Positions 10,291-22,400 of a DNA stretch of 64,000 nt are shown piece after piece. A model generated the notes under the pieces. The model was not told the DNA's origin, did not search any database, and saw only the letters and a program-made list of their open reading frames with translations. The stretch comes from Guillardia theta CCMP2712. Its lineage: Eukaryota > Cryptophyceae > Pyrenomonadales > Geminigeraceae. Both the position numbers and the translations under genes were made by a program. Positions within the stretch are counted from its first letter, which is position 1. The number at the start of each line of letters is the position of its first letter. The stretch is from assembly GCF_000315625.1 (NCBI RefSeq), contig NW_005434664.1, positions 887,129-951,128 on the forward strand, read 5' to 3'.

Positions 10291-11851
10291 TGATGACGAT
10301 GACGATGACGATGACGATGACAACTTCTCACATTGTCGAAGTGTTCGTAGCTCATGGCAACAAACGGCTCAGCACGAACGAGTTTGATGGTCACGGCTGT
10401 GATGACGCCCAGGGTCCCGTAAGAGCCAGGGAGAGCGAAGAAGAGGTCGGAGAACTGAAACGCTCAAGTCAGACACCAAGTATTACGAATGTCCCCCTCA
10501 AATTTGAAAAACTCCTCCTTGAGATTGAAGATCCTCTCGTTGATTTGATGATTTGAGGACCCCCACCATGAAAACAAGAGCCCTTTCTTCTCACCTCGTT
10601 GTCTGCTGTCGCTGTCACGATGTTCCCATCTCCCAGCACAACCTCCATCCCTGCGATCTGCTGCCCTTTAGAAGTTTGCGCCTCCTGCTCCTGCTCCAGC
10701 TCCAGCTCCAGCTCCTGCTCCTGCTCCAGCTCCTGCTCCAGCTCCTGCTCCTGCTCCCCCCCTCTACCCGCCACTCAATTCGTTCCTGCTCCTGCGGCTC
10801 CCCCTCCCTCGTCTCCGTACTCCTCTGCCCCCTCTTCTGCCTCTTCTGCTTATTGCCAATCTGCCTCCTCCTCTTGCTCCCCTCTTGCTCCCCCTCCCGG
10901 TCGCTTCAGCTATTCGTTCTTTCCATCGCCCTCGCCTCCTCTTCCTCCTCCTCCTCTTTCATACCGAATCATGGAAGAAGCCATGGCGGAAGCTTCCAGA
11001 CTCTCCTGCGATCCCTGCGATCGCTCCCCCTACCGTGATGTGCCGAAACTAACAGCAAAACAGTCATTTCTTCGATCAAACCGTAGTCTCCTCCTCTTGT
11101 CCCTTCCATCCTCCCTCTCCCCTTCCTCCTGCTCCTCCTCCCACCTCGGGCACCACAGGAGGAACAACTCCATAAGGGAGAGTAGCGCGAACCTGACGAA
11201 TGCTGTCAGACTAGAAACCACAGACGGAAAGCAGGAGAGAAGATAAGGAAGAGGAAAGAGAAGAGCAAAGGGAGCATCAGCATTAGAAAAGAAGATGAAG
11301 GAGGAGACGAGCAGAGACAGCAAAAGGCACGAGGGGAAAGAAAACGAAAACATCCAAGGAGGCAGGGTGAGGGGAGCATGGGGGAACGGAACCAGGGACT
11401 GCATCGTGACTCGTGGCTCAACGAGGGCTAGCCAGCCGTCCTCCGTCTCCTGCACGCCGATGACTCCGTCCATACCCAGCAGGTCAACTTGAAGGGTCCC
11501 ATCCTTGTAGGACGAGTCGCGCGGGCAGTGCGACTCGCCTCCTCGTCTCTTCATCGTGATGCGCTGGTCGGGCCTGCGCTTGCCCACCGCCTCTGCGATC
11601 CTGCGTACATCCTCCGAGTGCTGCTCTAGAGATTTCCTCTTCACTCCACTCCCCTCCTCCTCCTCCTCCTCCCTCAGGCTGGACGCCTTATCCCCTCCCT
11701 CCTCAAAGAGGCTCTTCCACGCCGCCGCCATTGCCGACACCGTCCCGCGCCTGCCGAAGGGGATGCCTTCCTTGCGGAAGTCTCGCTCCTCCTCTCCCGT
11801 CACCACCGCCATCGTTGCTCGCGCGATTCTTGCTACAGCTACGGCAGGGCT
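9358..11851 (-). CDS. DHCR24/DWF1-like FAD-linked oxidase (sterol delta-24 reductase family)
   Basis: Minus-strand exons in order spell a DHCR24-type protein. About 11851-11400: DVRRIAEAVGKRRPDQRITM, DGTLQVDLLGMDGV, LALVEPRVTMQSLV (FAD-binding_4 start). About 11208-11160: VRATLPYGVVPPVVPE. 11049-10973: FRHITVGGAIAGIAGESGSF (compare [20 protein letters not shown]). Near 10630: GMEVVLGDGNIVTATADNE. 10463-10340: FSDLFFALPGSYGTLGVIT (compare DLFYAVPWSCGTLGFL). 10125-10074: LATGEKREELDFLE. 9875: GIGFSSSSLVACEG. About 9700: FYHPWYFRHVQKK (compare YYKPWFFKHVEN). About 9425: VIPLEDYLFRHDRG. The family reduces the delta-24 double bond of sterols using FAD and is usually an ER membrane protein. The C-terminal part is not found and may lie in the gap. 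The upstream exon is in frame with the ankyrin exon at 13181-12113, so this may not be a separate gene. The family call is strong; the substrate is inferred. Confidence 0.8.
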
Positions 11852-12112
11852 AGCCTGGCATGAGAGACCGGAGTGAGAAGAAGGCGGAACAAAGGTTGAG
11901 GAAGAGGAAGGGGGAGAAGCGATCATGGAGGGGGGGGAAATTTGATGTGGAAGAGAAAGCAAAGATAGAATGACCGGGTAACGGAGGGAACACTACATCG
12001 GAGAGAGGGGAAGGAACGAAGAGATGAGAGGGAGGAAGGGAAAGGTCGGTTCCAAAGGAGTGAAGAGGAGGGGGAGGGAGAGAGCGTGGGTTTCCAGGCA
12101 TCACCGCGATAC

Positions 12113-13181
12113 GAGCTGCATTGGTCACAACTTTCTTCGTCCTTGAAGTCTGACTGACAGTTGGGCTGGCACGTGTGGGACCATTCTCTGCCTTCAACTC
12201 GCTCTCCTCCTCGACCCTCGGGGGGTTCCCCTTGAACACTACCTCACCCGTCTCGTCATCGATGATCATGCAGAACTTCCCGTCGTCGGTCATCTCTGGT
12301 TGCCGTAGGATCCTTCCTCGCCACTCGAACACATCGGGGCGATCCTTAACAGGCTCGCTCTCCTTAAGGATAGAGCGCCAGATCTCTTGCTCGATCCCCT
12401 CCTCCACGGGGATCAGATCGTCCTCCTGTGAGGCCTCGGACGTCACGCTCCGGGTCCTCGACGGGTTCTCGCTCGTTCCCACATCCAAGTGCTCCTCAAG
12501 TATGCGCACCACCTGCTCCTTCCTCATCATCGCCGCCTGCTTGACAACATTCCTGCCATAGCGATCCATGGCCTCCGGATTTGCTCCCTTGCTCAGGAGA
12601 AGCTTCACCAGCTCAGCTGAGCCCGAGCAGGCAGCTTGCATCAACGCTGTTCTCCCGTTGTAAGTCTTGCCGATACCCTCCACGTCCGCCCCAGCTGCCA
12701 GCAGCATCACCGCCGCCTTCAGGTCCTGCTGCATCACTGCGAGCATGAGGGCAGTGCGCCCGAACTCGTCCGTCGCATCTGGACTCGCTCCCAGCTGCAG
12801 GATCATCTCGATCATGTCTTCTCCTCCTCCCAGCTGCACAGCCTTGCAGAGTGCGAAGTTGGCACTCACCACATCAGCCTGGATCATGTCTTGAATCACG
12901 AGCAGGTCGTTGAGCTTGATCGCGTTCTGCAGCTCCATGCTCACTGCATTCTGCTGTATGTCGTCTGTCTGGCCCGATCCTGGCCTGATCATCATGCTCG
13001 GCATCGATGATCTCCTGACGCGCAGACCTCTTGGAGTCGGAGCTGGAGGGCGAGGACGAACGGCAGCCGCACGGTGTACTGGCGAACTGATCCGCAGGCC
13101 AGCTGGCGCGAAGGAGGAGACACTGTGGCAGGATAGGAAGACCACGGCCGTTACCACCAGAAAATCTCTTCCTCTCGACAT
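12113..13181 (-). CDS. ankyrin-repeat protein with plastid-type presequence (possibly 5' part of the FAD-oxidase gene)
   Basis: The ATG at 13181 starts a classical signal peptide (MSRGRDFLVVTAVVFLSCHS) ending VSSFAPAG; a Phe after the cleavage site followed by a Pro/Ala/Arg-rich stretch is the targeting pattern of red-lineage secondary plastids. Then come ankyrin units: GASPDATDEFGRTALMLAVM, GADVEGIGKTYNGRTALMQA, and GANPEAMDRYGRNVVKQAAM, with a degenerate unit before them. A further part contains IWRSILKESEPVKDRPDVFE and CMIIDDETGEVVF. The open frame runs on to a stop at 11850, but a phase-0 donor (GCG|GTGATG near 12112) and acceptor (CATGCCAG near 11852) would splice it directly into the FAD-oxidase exon. 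Upstream Met codons exist (the frame is open to 13529), but 13181 best fits the signal peptide. Ankyrin repeats mediate protein binding; the partner is unknown. Confidence 0.7.
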
Positions 13182-14610
13182 GATTGAGAGTCTCGGTCGC
13201 TGCATCCTCTTCATCGGGACCCCGCCGCTCGAGCCTTCCATGGCAGCGAGTGGCTTCAGGTCGGCAGCTAGGTCACTCGAGCAGAACCTGGAGCGAGCAG
13301 AGCAGGAAGACAGGAGGCTTCCTTCAGAAGGAGAGCGGAGAATCCATGATGTCTCAGCATGATCCTTCCCCCGTCGCGCTTCCTCCTCCTCGCACCTTGC
13401 GCGCGCCTCTCCCGCCATGTTGGGCGTCGCCCCGACGGGCCTGTGAGTAACAAAATATTTAGTTAATCTGTTTTCAGTAGTTAATCCACTATGGTCATAA
13501 TTACTCACTGAATGAGGTTGGCCTGGCACGCCGTGCGGCAGTGACGACCCGGCCCGGCCCGGCGAACCCGGCCCGCCGGGCCGGCGTTGAGCGCCGGGCG
13601 GCCGGGCGGCGGCGGCCGGTCAACCCGGTGACCGGACGGACCGGGGTTCACGCCCCGTGCCGGGCGGCCGGCCGCGCCGGGGGGCCCTCAGGGCCTGCGC
13701 ACTGCCGCCGTGCGACGGTCGGACTGTGACCGTCGGACTCGTCCGTCAACCATTGAACCCGGCGCGCGGCGCGCGGCGGGGGACTTGCCAGTGAGAGTCC
13801 TGCGCGCAGCCTGGCAAGTTAAGTGAAGGTATCCGTTACTAAGTTTGGGGGACAGCAGTCGGCAGGATTGGGTTTGGTTCTCGCTGTCACACAGTGTCTT
13901 TCTCTTCGGGGCTCGCCAGTGTCAGGGTCAAGCCTCCTCATCTCCTGATTGTCCTCGTACTGATTTTCAACTTAACTTTGAGTAAAGAACCGCTCAACGG
14001 CAAAAAATTGTACCGAGGAGGAACTAGATGAGTAATCATTCATTGAATTCCGCAGCCTGCAGTGCGGCCAGACTCTTCGGCGGGCGGCTTGACGAGCTTC
14101 GAGCCTCGGGCAACAAACTCGCCCACCCCTCATTTCTCACCATGAACGAACCGGTGGTCATCTCAGGATCTCAACTCCTTAGAGGGCCAGGGGTACTTTT
14201 TCGGCATGAAAACAGGGGTAGCACATTGATGTCCAACGGCATTTTCTATTGGTACAAATTTTACAATAATCCAGTACAAATATATTTTATATTGTTACGA
14301 TGTTTTAAAATATAATTTTATATGTGTACAGGAAATTATGACTACCCCTGTGTTTATCAGACTTTGTCGTGTCAAAGGTAGGGTGGGGGTGGGGCAAGGG
14401 GGGGGGCGAGGGGAAAGGAAATATAGGAGCAGCCAAGACGGTGCTTACCAAAGGAAACCTCATCCTCCTCTGCTCTACCTCTTTCTAGAGTTCAACCACT
14501 CTTCGCTCTACAGCTGTTCTTTGCTCATTGCCTTGCTTGCTATTCTTCTTTGATCTATTCGATCCTGCAAACAGTACATCACTACTTGTTTTCCCAGTTG
14601 CTTTTTGAGA
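13182..14610. other. divergent intergenic region between ankyrin/FAD gene and CDC20
   Basis: About 1.4 kb separates two divergently transcribed genes. It holds an AT-rich segment (13450-13510), GC island 2 (13530-13830), a mixed segment, an AT-rich stretch (14240-14340) and short GGGGTA/CCCCTG words. Small frames, such as 14028-14315, show no domain. Confidence 0.5.
13530..13830. repeat. GC-rich palindromic island 2
   Basis: Very high GC with self-complementary words (GGCCCGGCCC, CCGGGCGG, GGCGCGCGGCGCG) and the phrase GACGGTCGGAC also seen in island 1. Bounded by AT-rich DNA on the left. GGGGTA-type words follow at 14180-14400. Confidence 0.6.
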
Positions 14611-15924
14611 ATGTGTGCACACGTTTCTGCTCCAAAGACGCCCAAGGCTCAGAGGTCTCCACAGGGAGATCGCTTCATCCCCAAGAGAAGTGCCATGGAT
14701 GGTGAAATGGCCTTCTTCAACTTGTGTGCTAATGAAAACTCAAACCCTCAAACCCCGAGTTCGGCCAAGAAGACGCCAGGTAAGGATCAGTACAAGTCGA
14801 CACTGGCAGACTCGATGGGAATGGGACAGACCAACAAGCCTCACAAGATTCTGACGTTGCAGGCCGATGCCCCCAAGCCACCTGAAGGACACTTGAACAG
14901 TCAGCGAGTGCTGTACACGCAGAACAAGGTAAGTGACATGAAGAAGAAGGTGAGCATGCGGTATATCCCCCAGGCGCCAGAGAAGATCCTTGATGCTCCC
15001 GAGCTGATGGATGACTACTACCTCAACCTGCTCGACTGGTCCAGCACCAACATCCTCGCGGTCGCTCTCTCGCAGACCGTCTACCTCTGGAACGCGTCCA
15101 CTGGCTCCATCGAAGAGCTCTGCACCACGCAAGGAGAGGACGACTACATCACCTCGGTTGCGTGGGTGCAGGACGGCAACTACATCGGAGTCGGGACGAA
15201 CAACCAGGAGGTTCAGATCTGGGACGTGGGCGGCATGCGACAGATTCGCACGATGAAGGGGCACAGAGGGAGGGTGTCGTCACTGGCCTGGAACAGTCAC
15301 ATCCTGAGCAGCGGAAGCAGAGACAGCTCCATCATCCACCATGACGTGCGCATTGCTCAGCACGTGACGGCCAGGCTGGAAGGAGCTCACACGCAGGAAG
15401 TTTGCGGGCTCAAGTGGTCGTGCAACGGGCAGCAGTTGGCCTCTGGCGGCAACGACAACATCCTCAACGTGTGGGACATGGGGCAGACCACGCCACGTCA
15501 TCAGATCTGTCACCACCAGGCTGCCGTGAAGGCGCTTGCCTGGTGCCCTCATCAGGTAACAAGGCTGTTCCTCTCCTTCCCTCCATCCCTCCTGTTCTTC
15601 TCAACAGCTGAGCCCTTCCCATGCTGAGCCCTTCCCATCCCCCCTTCTTCCTGCCCCTTGTTCTCGTCATGATCAAGTTGGCAGGCGAACCTCTTGGCGT
15701 CGGGAGGAGGGACGGCAGACAGGAAGATCTGCTTCTGGAACACGACGACAGGAGCCCTGCTGCAGGAGGTCGACACTAACTCGCAGGTATGCTCCCTCAT
15801 GTGGTCCAAGCACGAGAAGGAGATCCTCTCCTCGCACGGCTTCACGCAGAACCAGTTGACCCTCTGGAAGTATCCTTCCATGGTCAAGGTTGCGGAGCTC
15901 ACCGGACACCAGGTCAGTGTCTTT

Positions 15925-15962
<38 letters not shown>

Positions 15963-16244
15963 TCTCCTCTCCTTTCTCCCTCCTTTCCCTCCCTACTGCA
16001 ACAATGCTCCCTCCCCCTCTTTCTCCTCCTCCTTCTCCTCCTCCTCCTCCTTCTAGATCTGACCATGATACAGAGCCGCGTTCTTCATCTTGCCTGCTCG
16101 CCGGACGGCAACACGGTTGTGTCAGGAGCGGCAGATGAGACTTTGCGCTTCTGGAAAGTGTTTGGCAACGACAGCTCGAAGCTGGACAAGAGCAAGGCTT
16201 CGTTCCAGAGCGCCTCGCTCGCTCGCGCCTCATCGATCAGGTAA
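14611..16244 (+). CDS. CDC20: CDC20/Fizzy, WD40 activator of the anaphase-promoting complex
   Basis: Three exons join in phase: 14611-15555, 15685-15912 and 16074-16244 (447 residues, TAA stop). The N-terminus has a C-box, DRFIPKR, which docks onto the [12 protein letters not shown] follows. [20 protein letters not shown] is the hallmark start of the Cdc20 propeller, and the wording with YYLNLLDW favours Cdc20 over Cdh1. WD40 blades run from there to the end ([60 protein letters not shown]). The chain ends SSIR, the Ile-Arg tail that binds APC3. The protein brings substrates to the APC/C in mitosis. The start Met at 14611 is the first ATG in frame. Introns are CT-rich, one with a (CTCGTC)n run at about 15925-15960. 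Confidence 0.93.
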
Positions 16245-16455
16245 GTATTTGTTTCTTGTTTGCTAACATGGTTCAGCCTGTCTTGGTTGTTCTCGTCAAC
16301 ATTTTTTGGCTGTTTCTGCTGAGATTGAGCTGGTTCATAGCCAGCGCAGCCTATCAAGTCAAGAAGGATACCAACGAAGTGAGTGGTAGTTGAAATGATT
16401 CATATACAAGAAAAGGGAATAAAGAAACACGTGACGATGATAACTTGTACTTCTA

Positions 16456-19400
16456 TCATATGACCTTCAAGGTCTTGGTGATCTGATCGACCTGCTTGAC
16501 GATCTTCGACCGTCTCAGCTTGGATTTAGAGATCTCTTCTTCGATGCTCACCACGTCCCTCCATGCGAAGAGACGCATGAACTCGATGAGGTCAATCTTC
16601 CCGTCTGCTGACACGCTACACCCCAGCTGCATCAGGTCCACGTCTTCCATTCTCAGCTTCTGGAAGCCTCTTCGCAGCTCTGCCTGGGTCACCACAAAGT
16701 CTCCGTTGTTGTCGAGAAACGTGAAGGCGTCAGTCACCCGGTCGAACACAGCCTGCAGCCGCTTCTGGATCGTTGCATGCTTCCCGGTCAGCTGGTGTCG
16801 AGCTCGGATCGCCACGGGCCCCGCGCGTCTCTGCTCGGGGTTGATGTGCATGGCGGCCTTGAGGAGCTTCTTGTTGTTGGTCTCCTTCCTGCTCTTGTTG
16901 GCCCGCGCGATCGCCTGGAGCCTGACGATCTTCTTCATGTCTCTGTCATCGAACTCCGACTTTCCCTCCATCTCCAGCAGCTGACTCGCCAGTCGCTCTC
17001 GCCGATGCTTCTTCCTCGCCTGCATTCCCCGCATCCTCTTCTGGATCAGCGTGGCCGCCAGCTTGTGCTTCGACTCGTGCATGATCGTCGCGCTCTCCAT
17101 GTAGCAGTCCTGCAGCCGAGACATGAAGTCCTTGAACTGAGCGAACGTGAGCTCGTGGGTGTCGTTGGTCCCCTCGCTCCCTCCTCCAAGGTTCCTCCTC
17201 CTCGCCGACTGCCTGAACGACCTGACGACGTCCGTCTTGCTCAGGCAGCTGGGGATGAGGTGGTAGTGCTCGACCAGGTTGATCGCCTCCCCGAGGCTCA
17301 TGGTGGTCAGTCGACCTGACGTCACTCCCATCGCTGTCTCGTCGCTGTTGAAGCTGTTGAAGAGCTTCTCGTTCACCTGCAGCCGCACGTCCCCGAACAC
17401 AACCTGCAGCTCTTCCTCCTCCTCCTCCTCCTCCTCCTCCTCCTCGCTCGCAGACGTGATCCCGTCGTCAGACGCCATCTCCACCTCCTTCTCATACACG
17501 CTCTTGGCCCGCGTCATTCGCCCCGTGCTCGCGCTCGAGGACGTGCGGCCGACCTTGACGTGCGGGAGCTGGTCGAGAGGGACGAGGAGATGCTGGTCTG
17601 CTGCTGAGCCCCTGCTGGGAAGGGTTCGAAACTTCATCCTGATTCCCTGCCGCACTGGAGCCACAGAGGTCAGCAAGGCCAGAGAGAGAAAGGGAGGAAG
17701 GAGAAAGGAGGAAGGAGGAAGGAGGAAGGAGGAGGGAGGAGGGAGGACGAGTGGGCAGTCACCTGAACGACGATTGAGGGAGATGATATTCCGGACTGAC
17801 TTGTCGAAACTGTCGGAGAAGGGGAGGATGGCTCGAAAAAGCGACTGAACTTTGTCCACCTCGAAGGTGAGACCGCTCCTGAAGAGAATCTCCTGCACCT
17901 GCTCCAGCGTAGCCCCGTACGAATCCTGCAGTATGACCTCCAGCACAGCCTTGAGCAGCGCAGAGCCGAACATGCCCTCCATCCGGCTCAGCAGGTCGTC
18001 CGACACGATCTCGCTGGTGTTGGACTTGAGCTGGCGCAAGGACAGGGGATGGATCTTGAGCTTGATGTAGGACTCGATGCAAGCTGCGAGGCTGCGAAGG
18101 TAGAGCGGGTTGTCAGCCTGCGCTCGACCGAGGATGGGCTTCAGGTCCTGGGTGATCTTCCTGGCCCCGGTGGACAAGAGCATGCGCTGGAAGATGACTC
18201 TCTTCTCCGTGTCGTTGAGGGGCGGCAGAACGATGTGGGCGAGAGGGTTGGGATGTTTCAGCCCTCGGAGGCTCTCGGCACAGGGGTTCTTGCTGTCCAC
18301 TGTGAAGAGGACGAGGAGGGAGCCCTTGCAGATCGCCACGAGCCGGCAGATCAACTCTCTCTCCTCCTCGTCCAGCCCGTCCAGGATCAAGAGGAGTTTC
18401 TGCCGGGTGGTCAGCACCAAAGGGAGGAGGAAGGGAGGTCTCACGGAGTTGACGTCTCGATACCTCGCAAGCTCCGCCACCCTGTCTCGCAGGATCTCCT
18501 GGCAGGGCGTTCAGACACGCCTCGATGCGAGTCAGCGGCTACCTCAAGACGCTTCCAGCTAGCAGGGAAGATGTCTTGCTCGTCGAGCACAGCAGAGCAG
18601 AGGTAGGAGAGGACGTCTTTGGTGGTGTGCCAGACCTGCAGTCCAGGTAAGGGCGGGGAGAGGGAGGAGCTGAGAAAATGTACCATCTTGAAGAAGTAGA
18701 TCATCTTGAAGTTCTGCTCGTCGAAGATCGCAAAGTCCTGCTGCACAACCCTTGCTAGGATGTCGTCGTCGTTCTTCAGCAGGACGTCAGCTGGGGGATG
18801 GCTGTCGTCGTGCACTTTCAGCTCGCTCTCGCTGCCCACGTTGAGGTTGGTCAGCACTTGCTTCACCATCTCCGGTGTGCCCGGCCGGTTCTTGGACAGC
18901 GAGAAGTTCATGGCAGCGACGATGCCGAGGGTGGCGCTTTGGAGCTTGCTGGGCCGCTTCTCCTCCTTGGCGTCTGCGGCGAGGTGACTCTTGAAGGCGC
19001 TGGGCTTGAGGACTTGGACGAACTTGGCGAGGAGGGAGGACTTGCCGCTGCCATGCTCGCCCGTCAGGTACGACACCAGCACTCCCTGCAGGAAGAGGCA
19101 CTGGAAGAGCCTCCTCAACGTCTGCACTTGGCTGCCGTTGTCAGCAAACACCAGCGGCTGAACGTAGGACATGACAATCTGCTCCTGCCGCGCCTGCTCC
19201 GTCAAGAGTCTGTTCACTGCCACCTTCGAGCGCGAGCAGGGGAAGCGCTGGCGAAGAACGTTCCAGAGCCGCGAGAAGACAGTCATGCCGAACTCCTCCA
19301 TGCCCACCAGGCTCACGTGCTTGCAGCTCTTCCTGGCATCAGTGGAAGACACGTCTTGGTTGGGAGCGTAGGAGTGGAACCTCGGGGAGTAGTGGACGAC

Positions 19401-22400
19401 GTTGGGACTGGCGGTCTTGTTGAGGAGGCTCTTGAACTTATGGTTCTTGCCCATGGCCGTCTCGTCTCGCTCTATGAAGTACTCGCGCACCTGCGGCGGC
19501 ACCTGGGCCTGGAACTCCGGGTCCGAGAGGAAGGCGTTGTCTCTGATGCAGATGAGCGAGTCGTTGGGCCTCTCGAACGTCCAGCCGCGCAGCTCGTTGA
19601 ACTCACCGTGAAGGCCTGCAGGAGCATCAGACGAGGGACTGAGAGGAGGGACTTCACCGCATCGGGTCTCGAGCTCTTGCACAGACACTCCTTTCCTGAC
19701 GGCCTCCATCATCTTGCTGAAGTCACCCTGCTTCAAGAGTGAAGATCGCTCCAGCCTCCTCGTGTCCCTGCTGTCCACGATCCTCCCTCTCTTCTCCCCG
19801 ATCAGCGACACCATCAGGCACTGCTTCATCTTCCTCGCCCTGCTGTCGAAGTTCCTCACGCTGCAGGAGAGGAGGGTCTCCAGTCTCTGGATGATGTCGT
19901 CTCGGTTCCCGTGCACCATGGAGGAGGACAGATCCTTCCACTGCAGTCGCAGCCGCAGGTCCAGGCACTTGATGGCCAGAGCTGGGAAGACGTACCGGTT
20001 AAGGAACTCCCGCTCAGCATGCATGTCGTCCAGGTTGCTGCTGAGGTAGATGTCAACCGTATCCCAAGACCCGTCGACGTCTTGGAAGGATTGGCCGAGG
20101 ATGAAGCTCGTCTGAATGAGGCTGCTCTCCTCGTCGCGGATCTGGGAGACTACAGTCTCCAGCATCTTGGACGGCATCACCTTCCTCTGCGACTGCTTCG
20201 TCGAGAACCGAAACTGCAGGTCCAGCGTCGCCTTGCGCAGCATCGGATTCCCGTCCATCCCCGACGACTTCCAGGTGACAGGCTTCTTGGTGCCTACCTT
20301 GCAGATCTCGTAGGTGCGGGAGAACTTCTCGTCGTGCTTTGAGTGACACTCAGCTAAGACGTCCTCTACCGACACCACGATCTCCCCCAGCACGCTCTTC
20401 ACGCCCTTGTCATGGCACAGCACCACAACCTCCTGGTTCACGTCATGAATTAGCAGATGCACGGCTTGTTCGAAGGACGGGTAAACAAAGTCTCCCCCGC
20501 TGTTGCTGACATGTCACAACATACAGGCTGCAACCTTCACCTCTACCTGAATTTTGCTTGATGAACATGTTCCTGTGACGATCGAAGGTTCCTTGAACCA
20601 ACAGGGTCAGGAGATGTACAGGAGTGCTGAGCTGCTTACGATGATCCTGACTTGTTCTCTTGCCGATGAATACCTCTCAACTGCACTGTTACGATCGGTT
20701 CCGCAATGTTTGTGTGATCAGGTCGAGGCCAATTGTTTCCACGACTAATGTACACCTCGATCGCCTGCACCATAGTCATTATCTTCATCATCGTTGTCAA
20801 TAATCGTTCTATCATCATCACCTCTATCATCATCATCGTAGTCGTTATCAACATCAACATCATCATCATCATCATCATCTCCATCATCATCATCTCCATC
20901 ATCATCAACAACAACAACATAGTCATTATCATCTCCATCGTCGTCGTCGTCGTCATCATCGTCAGCATTGCTACCGATGTTACAAAGAAAGATTCGATTA
21001 CATCTTACCTTGATGTATTCGCTGAATTTGATGAGAGCAACACCGTCGACGTTTCCTTTCGACCTGTCTGCTTCTGGGCATCTGATCTCCAAAATGTCTA
21101 TAAGGTCTGAAGGAACCTGCGCCGCGTCTGCGATGTGAACACAAAGAGTTCGCTCGTACTCCCTACGAGGCTTCTCGTGGATCCAGGTCTTGTAGGGTAT
21201 CGACACGGTGAGGAAGAGAAAGTCTTCCTTGTCCGACTCGTCCCATAGAGAGACGAGATCCAAGAATTCCCTCGTGTACTTGAGCGGGGAGTCGGGGACC
21301 TTGAGGTATGACCCCAGCTTAAGGATGCTCTCATTCTCGAGTGAGTACTTCTCCATCCCGCTCTTGTGCAGCAGCGATCGGGACGATTGAATCCTCTCCG
21401 TCAGCTTCTCCAGGGAAAATGAGAACTTGTGCGTCGTGTCGGCGTCAAAGAAGGAAGGAATGCCGTACTCTTGAGCTCGCATCAGCTGGATTTTGACGTG
21501 CACGTATCTCATCACATCGTCAACTAACAATTTTCTCCCTTCCAGCTTCTCCACGTTCTGCTTTGTTTCTTCAACTTTCCCAGACTGACCTTTGACCTTC
21601 TTCTTTCCCGATGGAGTTCGTGAAAGCTGCTCATATTGAGCAATCTCATCCGTGAGTTCGTCGTAAATTTGAGAAACGACGTCTTGAAAATAGCTCACAA
21701 TTTCTTCACAATCGTGTTTGACAACATTTCGCTTGGAGGAATAAGCTGCCGTGAACAACATGCTCGGTTTCTCAAACAGCATACGAAAGTTGTCCCGGAG
21801 AAACTCCTTGTAGGCGACCAACCTTGAATCGAGAGCCGCGTCGCTCTCGATAGCAATCCAATGTCGCTGTAAGCAGCGTCAGACATGACATGAATCAACA
21901 AGAACAGGCAACCTCGTAGGTGTCGATGATAGACTGTATTCCGTTCTCAAGCAACTTTCTCCATAGAAAACGAAGATCACACATAATCAATTCGAAAGCT
22001 CGCCAATCGTGTTTGCTCGCAATGATTTCAGGAAGAACGATGTAAGCATTTGGTTCTGGAACACTCCATGAACAGTCGAAGTTGGGATCAGCTATGGAGA
22101 TAGCATTTTGCTTGATCGCAACGTATATCTTGTACAGTAGCGACAAGTCCTTGGGCATCACAAGCGTGAAATGCAGGAGATGTTTCATTTCGTTCTCTTT
22201 CTTGGTAGATATCAAGGTCAAACTCGATCTTCGTGATCGCACCATGACTAATCATGCAAGCCGTTAGAGCGCTGTGAAGGAGGAGAAGCAGGGGCATCGG
22301 TCTCACCTTTCGTGCTCTTGCGATGCAGCCCGTCCAGGAAAGCCTTCTTCCTCTGCTCGAACGGGCTGTCGCCTCCAGCTGCAGAGTGCTTTCTTCCTTC

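Noticed and set aside
10112-10387. Poly-Asp, poly-Met/Thr and poly-Ser frames
   Set aside because: All are readings of one trinucleotide array that lies in an intron of the minus-strand FAD oxidase.
14028-14315. 95-codon plus-strand frame
   Set aside because: AT-rich second half, no domain, and lies in the divergent promoter region; no splice support.
18049-19742. Plus-strand frames of 185 and 314 codons
   Set aside because: Antisense shadows of the NACHT/DUF4062 gene, with no motifs of their own.
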